Shown: positions 30,543-35,798 of the stretch, piece after piece | How the letters are laid out: each line of letters begins with the position of its first letter | Position numbering within the stretch: the first letter of the stretch is position 1 | From: CAYJBH01 sp964370765 | GTDB lineage: Bacteria; Bacillota; Clostridia; Oscillospirales; Ruminococcaceae | Reading direction: 5' to 3' | Length of the DNA stretch: 35,798 bases | Assembly (NCBI GenBank): GCA_964370765.1 | Contig: CAYJKW010000015.1 | Coordinates: 1-35,798 of the forward strand | Notes under the pieces: generated by a model | Told to the model about the DNA's origin: nothing | Databases searched by the model: none | What the model saw: only the letters and a program-made list of their open reading frames with translations | Translations under genes and position numbers: made by a program

Positions 30543-31465
30543 TATTTAGCCCCCTTTCCCGAACCGGCAAAGCGGAACTGTATAATAGAAAAAATTGCTA
30601 TGATTACAGCCAAAATAATACCCATTGCATTACCGTAACCAAAATCATCAACCTTAAACACATTATAATAAATATAGTACATTATGGTTTGCGTAGAGTT
30701 GTTTGGTCCACCGGATGTAAGTAGCTGTATTAATGCAAAACATTGGAAGCTGTTTATGGTTGTAATAATTATAATATACAGTGTAGTAGGCATAATGCTT
30801 GGCCATTTTATCTTCCAAAAAACCTGAAAATCAGTTGCACCATCTACCTCGGCCGCCTCTGTTAAAGATGCATCAACATTACCAAGAGCAGAGATGTAAA
30901 GGACGATAGGTTGACCGATAGATGTTGTAAATAGTATCAAAATAATACACCATATAGCCGTGCGGTCATCGCCAAGCCAGCTTATACCGCGCTCTAATAA
31001 TCCGGCAGTTGTAAGGACGTTGTTTAAAAGACCGGTGTACTGGTTAAACATCCATTTCCACACTACTGTAACTGCAACGGTGCCGGTAACAACAGGAAGA
31101 TAGAAGATACAGCGGTATATAGCAAGGGGGATGTTGCTCATTTTATATACCGCAGTGCTTACCCAAAGAGAGAAAACCATAACTGCAGGAACGCTGACAA
31201 ACACAATTAAAAAAGTGTTAAGTAACGCCCTTAAAAAAATAGGGTCGGTGAATGCTTTTATATAGTTATGAAATCCGGCAAAGCTGAACTCGGTAGACGA
31301 ATAATGGAAAAAGCTGTTAAACAGTGCTGATAGCATTGGAATAACAACAAAAACTACAAAGAAGATTAAAGCAGGAAACAAAAAAATATAAGCCGAAATA
31401 GCTTCTTTTCTTGCTAAAATCTTGCTTTTATTTAAAGCTTTTGCTGAGGACAAGTTAGAACTCAT
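30542..31465 (-). CDS. Sugar ABC transporter permease, MalF/CUT1 type
   Basis: First permease of the importer, 307 residues with six hydrophobic helices. N-terminal AYIFLFPALIFFVVFVVIPM is typical of the short MalF form. The EAA loop reads EAAEVDGATDFQVFWKIKWPSIMPT. FYLPVVTGTVAVTVVWKWMFN is another family signature. AGAGG lies before the ATG. It follows the binding-protein gene after an 84-base gap that holds a stable hairpin, so it is probably made at a lower level than the binding protein. Confidence 0.94.
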   Translation of the reverse strand: MSSNLSSAKALNKSKILARKEAISAYIFLFPALIFFVVFVVIPMLSALFNSFFHYSSTEFSFAGFHNYIKAFTDPIFLRALLNTFLIVFVSVPAVMVFSLWVSTAVYKMSNIPLAIYRCIFYLPVVTGTVAVTVVWKWMFNQYTGLLNNVLTTAGLLERGISWLGDDRTAIWCIILILFTTSIGQPIVLYISALGNVDASLTEAAEVDGATDFQVFWKIKWPSIMPTTLYIIIITTINSFQCFALIQLLTSGGPNNSTQTIMYYIYYNVFKVDDFGYGNAMGIILAVIIAIFSIIQFRFAGSGKGAK

Positions 31466-31497
31466 GTAAAAACCTCTTATATTTTTATTATCTAATA

Positions 31498-31536
31498 AAG
31501 CCCCGCATGAGCAATTTGAAAACTCGCACGGGGCTT
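31498..31536 (-). terminator. Hairpin between binding protein and permease genes
   Basis: On the minus transcript AAGCCCCG and CGGGGCTT form an eight-pair GC-rich stem, extended by G·T pairs and GAG/CTC around an 11-base loop, followed by TATTAGATAAT. The T-run is short, so it should act as a partial terminator or an mRNA 3' stabiliser. This is the usual device by which binding proteins are made in excess over permeases. Confidence 0.75.
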
Positions 31537-31549
31537 ATAGAATAATAGG

Positions 31550-32905
31550 TTACTCGGCCATTGCTGTTTCTACTGTAGCAATATAGTCATCTGTAGCTGT
31601 TTGTACATCTGTACCGGAGAATACCTGTTGTAGCATGTTCCACCATGCTGTGCGCTGCTCCGGCCATGCTGGTGCTACCTGGTAGTATGCTCCGAGATTT
31701 GGAAGGAATGATGCGTAGATGCCCATTCTTTCTTCGTTCTCTGTGCCGGCATAAACATTACCGTAGGAAGCACGTACAGGGAAAAATCCTGTAGCTGCTA
31801 CACTTATCGGGCCTTGTGTCTGGTCGTCTGCTAAAAACTCAATAAATGTTTTTGATGCATCTATCTTAGCTTGGTCGCCGTTATCAAACACGCCGAATCC
31901 CCATATACCACCCTGAAGCTCAGCAACGCCATCGTCAGAAGGGAAGTTCATTGCGAAAGGTGTGAATGCTGCCTGTGATGCATATGTTGCCTCGTTTGCG
32001 GCGTTCCATGCAAGGGTTATTGCACTTGTTCCGTTAGCAAATAGCTGTAGTTCGTCTGCTGCAGCAATACCTGCATCATGTGTTAGAGAACCGTTTGAAA
32101 CCATGTCAGATAGTAAAGTTAAACCTTTAACGCCGGCCTCTTCGTTAATTGTGTAAGCAGTGAAGTCATCGTTTGTAAAGGATGCTCCGTATAGGTTTGT
32201 TACAAGAGCTCGTGTACCTTGGTCGCCACCCTGTCCACCGGAGTAGATGATACCGGGAACAGCATGTCCACTATCACGTACAGCTTCCATTGCTAAAACA
32301 AAGTCATCGGTTGTCCATGAACGTGTCTCTTCATCGATGTACTGTAGTGCACCGGCAGCCTCAAATAATTCATAGTTGATTGCCATACAGTGTGTTGTCA
32401 TAACCATTGGATATTCGTAGTACTCACCACTTGGTGCCATGCAAGCGTCTAAAACAGCTTGAGAAACAGCACTAATATCGGCAACAGCCTCGTCGTCCAT
32501 TAAGTCGCTTAGGTCTACCATTAAACCTTTAGCACCCCAGTTAGCCACTAAACGCTCAGGGCCTTCCATGATAATATCTGGTGCAGTACCGGCCTCTATC
32601 GCAGCGGTAACTTGATCATCACCTGTTGTATAATCTAAAGTTTCTACGTTTACTGTAATATCTGGGTACATTGCGTTAAAGGAATCTACAAAGCCTTCAA
32701 CTGTTGCAGCATCACCGAAAGCTCCAATCGGGAATGTCCACATAGTAATCTCTGCAGCCTGTGCAGCTGGTTCGGATTCTGGTGCTGAAGTATCTGTTGC
32801 GGGATCTGATGTTGGTTCGGTAGGCTCCTCGGCGGGTGCACCGCATGAGGTGAAAACAAAAGTAGCCATTACCATAGATAAGAATAATGCCAATAATTTT
32901 TTCAT
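31550..32905 (-). CDS. ABC transporter sugar-binding lipoprotein
   Basis: Extracellular solute-binding protein (family 1, MalE-like), 451 residues. Signal peptide MKKLLALFLSMVMATFVFTSC ends in a lipobox with Cys21, which would be lipid-modified. A Pro/Glu/Thr/Ser-rich linker (22-50) follows, then the binding domain starting EITMWTFPIGAF. It is the first gene of the operon and captures the sugar that the two permeases import; from the catabolic genes this is probably sialic acid or a close relative. A strong AGGAGG site lies before the ATG. Binding residues cannot be read from sequence alone. Confidence 0.93.
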   Translation of the reverse strand: MKKLLALFLSMVMATFVFTSCGAPAEEPTEPTSDPATDTSAPESEPAAQAAEITMWTFPIGAFGDAATVEGFVDSFNAMYPDITVNVETLDYTTGDDQVTAAIEAGTAPDIIMEGPERLVANWGAKGLMVDLSDLMDDEAVADISAVSQAVLDACMAPSGEYYEYPMVMTTHCMAINYELFEAAGALQYIDEETRSWTTDDFVLAMEAVRDSGHAVPGIIYSGGQGGDQGTRALVTNLYGASFTNDDFTAYTINEEAGVKGLTLLSDMVSNGSLTHDAGIAAADELQLFANGTSAITLAWNAANEATYASQAAFTPFAMNFPSDDGVAELQGGIWGFGVFDNGDQAKIDASKTFIEFLADDQTQGPISVAATGFFPVRASYGNVYAGTENEERMGIYASFLPNLGAYYQVAPAWPEQRTAWWNMLQQVFSGTDVQTATDDYIATVETAMAE

Positions 32906-32961
32906 TTCTTTTCCTCCTAAAACTTTTTAACGTTTAAGATTGTTTTGTTAATCTTGCATAT

Positions 32962-32990
32962 ATACTATCACCGCAAAAACACAATGTCAA
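32962..32990 (-). promoter_or_regulatory. Promoter of the sialic-acid operon
   Basis: Minus strand: TTGACA (32990-32985), 17-base spacer, TAGTAT (32967-32962), about 57 bases before the ATG of the binding protein. The -35 is perfect and the -10 moderate, which suits a regulated promoter. Confidence 0.75.
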
Positions 32991-32999
32991 CACATTTTT

Positions 33000-33044
33000 G
33001 AAAAATGTTTTCTTTCTGTAACAATTAAAGGAAATTATTTTCTT
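33000..33044. promoter_or_regulatory. Two candidate operator palindromes upstream of the -35
   Basis: GAAAAATGTTTTC (33000-33012; arms GAAAA/TTTTC around three bases) and AAGGAAATTATTTTCTT (33028-33044; eight mirrored positions, one mismatch). The centres are 30 bases apart, about three helical turns, so both would face the same side of the DNA. They may bind the RpiR regulator encoded in the operon. This rests on symmetry and position only. Confidence 0.35.
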
Positions 33045-33113
33045 TTGTCGTAAAAAGGATTTTCGGATATTAAAAAATTAAACACTGCAAAATTCACACT
33101 ATTAATTTAAACA

Positions 33114-33164
33114 AATAAACAATGGCGATACCATGGTAGACGTGTGGTATCGCCATTGTTTATT
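33114..33164 (-). terminator. Perfect 20-bp hairpin terminator after the small membrane protein
   Basis: Arms 33114-33133 and 33145-33164 are exact complements over 20 bases (core CAATGGCGATACCA) around an 11-base loop. On the minus strand the stem is followed by TGTTTAAATT, and A/T-rich sequence also follows on the plus strand. It ends the small membrane-protein transcript and insulates the sialic-acid promoter. The stem is longer than ordinary terminators need. Confidence 0.82.
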
Positions 33165-33186
33165 ATAATATATTACAATTTAATAC

Positions 33187-33672
33187 TTAGCGGAAAAATG
33201 TCCAACCACCACAGATAGGTGTTGTAGATGAACTACCTTTTCTTGCATTTAGAATTCCCATTATTCTAAAAATAAAAAGCACAAAGCTTAATATGCCGTA
33301 TGCAATCCAACCAAGTATAGGAATAATCATTAGCAGGGTGGCAAGCATGGTAAGTATATCAAGTGCAAGCCCTTGATTTGCATGGTGACGAACAAATGGT
33401 GATGAACCGTTAGCAGTAAGTGCAACAAGGTAAAAGACAGGGCCAAGATAGCATATAGCCGCAAGACCGGTATTCTCCATTGAATCAGGGTTGGACTGGG
33501 GTGGGTAGTATGCTTGGTTTTGCTGTTGATACTGGTAATTTTGGTCTGGTTGTTGCTGGTAGTAGCTATCCTGAGCGGGCTGTTGGTAATATCCGTTTTG
33601 TTGTTGCTGGTCATACCCTTGATCTGGTGTAGTGTTACCCTGTGGATAGTTGTAGTTATTGTTCTGCTCCAT
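33187..33672 (-). CDS. Small membrane protein with Gln/Asn/Tyr-rich head, DUF4870-like
   Basis: 161 residues. Residues 1-60 are low complexity, mainly Gln, Asn, Tyr and Pro with repeated Y-Y-Q-Q units. The C-terminal half has two or three hydrophobic helices and the pattern NTGLAAICYLGPVFYLV plus FVRHHANQGLALDIL, which fits the DUF4870/YtzA-like small membrane proteins of unknown role. I place the start at 33672, with AAAGGAG just upstream; an open frame extends 18 codons further with no ribosome binding site. It is alone in its transcript, between its own promoter and the long hairpin terminator. Confidence 0.85.
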   Translation of the reverse strand: MEQNNNYNYPQGNTTPDQGYDQQQQNGYYQQPAQDSYYQQQPDQNYQYQQQNQAYYPPQSNPDSMENTGLAAICYLGPVFYLVALTANGSSPFVRHHANQGLALDILTMLATLLMIIPILGWIAYGILSFVLFIFRIMGILNARKGSSSTTPICGGWTFFR

Positions 33673-33765
33673 AACAAAATCTCCTTTAAATATTGTTTCA
33701 AAATCACACAGTATGCTACAAGTCATCTACAATTTAATAGCGAAATTTGCATACCATTTATGATT

Positions 33766-33794
33766 ATTGTACCAATAAAGTATATTAATTGCAA
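33766..33794 (-). promoter_or_regulatory. Promoter of the Q/N/Y-rich membrane protein gene
   Basis: Minus strand: TTGCAA (33794-33789), 17-base spacer, TACAAT (33771-33766), about 94 bases before the ATG. This leaves an untranslated leader of roughly 85 bases with no strong hairpin. Confidence 0.62.
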
Positions 33795-33974
33795 GTGGAA
33801 AAAAGACAAAAACCTTAGTAAATCTATAGAGTGTTTTCTATAAAATAGGTTGAAAATATTGGTAAATAGTACTTTGTCTATAAATTATATCAACATTAGT
33901 AATACTTTACACCATACAATTGTACAGTATCAAGCAAGATTATATGTTACTGGCAGATACGCAAAAGCTTAGTT

Positions 33975-34781
33975 TTAAAATGCATAATGTAACAACATTG
34001 CATGAAGTTTATCATCAGCAACCTTCATTGCAATTCTCGTATATAGTTTTAGTTTGCGCCTAAGTGATTTATCTACATCACTGTAGAAGCCTTTTACTGA
34101 TAATAATTTAAGTTTAGCTTTTTTTTCAAAAGCTTTTGCATCATCTATATAAAAGTACATCATAGCATCTTGGTTTCCGGTTTTCTTAACATAACGCTCC
34201 GCATACTTTACCCCAAAGCTATCTGCCGCATCAAACAACAACTCGGCATTATGAAACTGTTTTTGAAGCTTTGAAATCAGTGTTAAAACAGCCGGCTCTT
34301 TAAAGTACTGGAAGACTCCTGCAACTACAAATATAGTAGGTAATGCACAGTCTATATGTTGTGCAAACTCAAGCTCGTTTGCATCGGCAGCAATCAATGT
34401 TTCGTTTTGGCACACACCTAAAACATCCCGCCTGTTTTCGATAACAGTTGGGAAATCTATTTCATAAAAATGAACCTTATCAGATAGGTCACTAAGCCTA
34501 AACACCATAGTTTCAAGTCCACAACCTATACACACGACATTCGACACACTATGCTTTTGTATAAAAGCAGTTACAGCTTTGTCCATGATAACAGCCCTTG
34601 ATGCCGAGGCCATCATACTATACTCCGAGCTTCGTTGAGTGATTAAATTGGAGGGGATATTACTTTGGATTGAAAGTGCCTTTTCATCATAAAAGTAATC
34701 GGGGAACCTATCAGACACATAAGCCCTGGCCACCAATGGAATAAACAATGTGTCCTTAACACCACTTAATTTGTTGTTCAT
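33975..34781 (-). CDS. LCM-family (leucine carboxyl methyltransferase-like) SAM enzyme
   Basis: 268 residues, class I SAM-dependent methyltransferase of the LCM/TcmP-like group. Seen: NVVCIGCGLETMVFRL (81-96) as SAM motif I, FYEIDFPTVIENRR (105-118) with the acidic residue that holds SAM, and VVAGVFQYFKE as motif III. N-terminal TLFIPLVARAYVSDRFPDYFYDEKA is typical of the group. Bacterial members methylate small carboxylates or hydroxyls; substrate unknown. GGAG lies before the ATG. It stands alone, with no adjacent biosynthesis gene. Confidence 0.87.
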   Translation of the reverse strand: MNNKLSGVKDTLFIPLVARAYVSDRFPDYFYDEKALSIQSNIPSNLITQRSSEYSMMASASRAVIMDKAVTAFIQKHSVSNVVCIGCGLETMVFRLSDLSDKVHFYEIDFPTVIENRRDVLGVCQNETLIAADANELEFAQHIDCALPTIFVVAGVFQYFKEPAVLTLISKLQKQFHNAELLFDAADSFGVKYAERYVKKTGNQDAMMYFYIDDAKAFEKKAKLKLLSVKGFYSDVDKSLRRKLKLYTRIAMKVADDKLHAMLLHYAF

Positions 34782-34837
34782 AAAAGCTCCAAAAATTAAT
34801 ATAATTGATAGTTTAAATCTCTATGAGGGCATTTTAG

Positions 34838-34936
34838 TTAGCTTGATTCTATAAGAAGTGAATTACCTGCTGTTGTACTATATCTGAACTCAAGATCAGG
34901 AAGCTGCGCAGACGACACTAGCTTTTGAGTTAGCAT
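34838..34936 (-). other. Unexplained 32-codon frame, possible gene remnant
   Basis: An ATG frame of 32 codons (MLTQKLVSSAQLPDLEF...) ends in TAA in the gap between the GH2 gene and the methyltransferase gene. It has no ribosome binding site and an in-frame TAG lies two codons before its ATG. The composition looks protein-like (mixed polar and hydrophobic, ending GNSLLIESS), so it might be the 3' end of a decayed gene. I do not recognise it. It could equally be chance. Confidence 0.25.
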
Positions 34937-34977
34937 AAACTAACTTATGCGTATGATTGTATCACACCTTTAGGGTT

Positions 34978-35011
34978 ATTGCAATATATAAGTGCACTTA
35001 TTTATTGTAAT
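34978..35011. repeat. 34-base near-perfect palindrome after the GH2 gene
   Basis: Core ATAAGTGCACTTAT (34988-35001) is a perfect 14-base palindrome. Outside it ATTGCAATA (34978-34986) mirrors TATTGTAAT (35003-35011) exactly in position with one mismatch, and the single bases between (34987, 35002) do not pair. There is no T-run on either strand. It lies 31 bases past the GH2 stop. It may be a protein-binding site or a terminator-like stem without tail. The rest of the gap 34782-35042 holds only the short unexplained frame. Confidence 0.5.
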
Positions 35012-35042
35012 AGAGGATTTGTTTAATGATAGGTATATGCAG

Positions 35043-35798
35043 CTAAATATAAAGTTTGTCGAAAATTTCTGTAATCTCCGCTGGATTAATTTTACAACTT
35101 TTTCTATCAAAGCTTAGTATGCCGTTAATTTCTTGCTCAACATCGGATAGCTGTGTATAGATGCATGCGCAAAGACCCTGTTGTTTTGCAGGTATAATCT
35201 CGTTGGTGTATAGATTCCTTACAGCAAAAACAAAGTCCTCCCTTGATTGTAAATATTTATAGCTGAATGTCCTTTTTTCATGCAAAGCCTCGCTTTCTTT
35301 ATAAGCATAGCCGCCAAATTCACTAAGAATAACCGGCCTGTTTAATTTATCCTTTTTATGTTTGTATTTTCTAAAGTAGATGTGCAAGCTTTTAAAATCG
35401 CCTATTCCTTGGTCGTGCCAACCACTTGCATGGTCAATAAGACGTGTTGGATCCAGTTCCTTTATAATATCGTATGCCTTTTTTGAATCAAACTGTCCCC
35501 AACCCTCGTTAAAGGGTACCCACATTACTATGCAAGGACAGTTTTTTAACATGGCTATCATCTCTGCCATCTCTGTGTAAAATTCTTGTCGTGCAACTTT
35601 ATCTTGCCTTGCAAAGGCCTTGTAGTTATTATCCTTTAAATTAATGGGTAAAAAGGCCGGGGCAGTTATTACCGATAATTTATAATCACCACCGCCGTTT
35701 ATCATGTCTAGCCATACCATCATGCCAAGCCGATCACAATGATAGTACCAGCGCATTGGCTCTATCTTTATATGCTTTCTAAGCGAATTAAACCCCAG
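35043..35798 (-). CDS. Glycoside hydrolase family 2, C-terminal part (cut by window edge)
   Basis: The reading frame runs without break to the end of the window, so 252 codons are visible and the 5' part is missing. Seen: GFNSLRKHIKIEPMRWYYHCDRLG, then PFNEGWGQFD with the acid/base Glu, and ILSEFGGY with the nucleophile Glu. This is the (beta/alpha)8 catalytic domain of GH2. The family includes beta-galactosidase, beta-glucuronidase and beta-mannosidase; which one cannot be told without the N-terminal domains. It may be an accessory to host-glycan use with the sialic-acid operon, but it is not in that operon. Confidence 0.93.
   Translation of the reverse strand: MGFNSLRKHIKIEPMRWYYHCDRLGMMVWLDMINGGGDYKLSVITAPAFLPINLKDNNYKAFARQDKVARQEFYTEMAEMIAMLKNCPCIVMWVPFNEGWGQFDSKKAYDIIKELDPTRLIDHASGWHDQGIGDFKSLHIYFRKYKHKKDKLNRPVILSEFGGYAYKESEALHEKRTFSYKYLQSREDFVFAVRNLYTNEIIPAKQQGLCACIYTQLSDVEQEINGILSFDRKSCKINPAEITEIFDKLYI

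Noticed and set aside
33000..33013. CcpA cre site upstream of the sialic-acid promoter
   Set aside because: TGAAAAATGTTTTC has the A/T arms but lacks the central CG of the cre consensus.
33673..33726. Upstream 18-codon extension of the Q/N/Y-rich protein
   Set aside because: The AAAGGAG site within this stretch serves the internal ATG at 33672; the extension has no site of its own.
33727..33974. A gene or RNA in the 250-base gap between the methyltransferase and the Q/N/Y-rich gene
   Set aside because: Apart from the promoter at 33766-33794 only A/T-rich sequence and a short TACAATTGTA palindrome are seen; no frame with a ribosome binding site and no stable long stem.

Overview
The window is AT-rich bacterial DNA from a Firmicute, most likely an anaerobic, gut-type member of Clostridia. 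The reasons are the linked trigger factor–ClpP–ClpX and Lon–EngB genes, strong AGGAGG-type ribosome binding sites, A/T-rich sigma-A promoters, a phenylacetate-CoA ligase/ACT-domain pair, and a sialic-acid ABC system that lacks its own ATPase. Every gene except one transposase lies on the minus strand, so transcription runs from high to low coordinates. The species cannot be fixed from the sequence alone.

Layout in the direction of transcription. (1) 35798-35043: end of a glycoside hydrolase family 2 gene cut by the window edge. (2) 34936-33187: an unexplained 32-codon frame, an LCM-family methyltransferase and a small membrane protein with a Gln/Asn/Tyr-rich head, ending in a 20-bp perfect hairpin. 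(3) 32905-26066: seven-gene sialic-acid type uptake and catabolism operon: binding protein, two permeases, NanA-type lyase, RpiR regulator, SGNH esterase, AGE-type 2-epimerase. It has a promoter in front, an internal hairpin and a terminator behind. (4) 25959-24911: an apparently complete IS481-like insertion sequence, the only plus-strand gene. (5) 24810-16849: lon, engB, lysA, a methyltransferase, an aminotransferase, paaK and an ACT protein, read from a clear promoter. (6) 16790-3443: fourteen tightly packed genes starting at their own promoter. They comprise the UDP-N-acetyl-L-fucosamine pathway (capE, capF, capG types), a WbuB-like transferase, a GT2/DUF2304 pair, an MBOAT/SGNH O-acetylation pair, a WbpM-like dehydratase, a PglC-like initiating sugar transferase, a CPBP protease, tadA, an SDR and an unknown multi-pass membrane protein. 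(7) 3328-130: tig-clpP-clpX with its own promoter and terminator.

How the genes work together. Block 6 probably builds a surface polysaccharide or glycan containing L-FucNAc and O-acetyl groups, on an undecaprenyl-phosphate carrier. No flippase or polymerase is in the window. Block 3 probably imports a sialic acid, removes O-acetyl groups, splits it to ManNAc plus pyruvate and epimerises the free ManNAc to GlcNAc. Blocks 5 and 7 hold protein quality-control genes that usually sit side by side; here the polysaccharide block separates them, and their order is reversed.

Most notable points: ClpX begins directly at the AAA+ module and lacks the N-terminal zinc-binding domain; EngB has Gly where the G4 guanine-specificity Asp is expected; several strong palindromes have no obvious role; and a membrane protein with a repeated Lys/Arg/Glu/Pro tail sits just upstream of tig. 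I did not find a clearly new defence or mobile system. No rRNA, tRNA or CRISPR array was seen.
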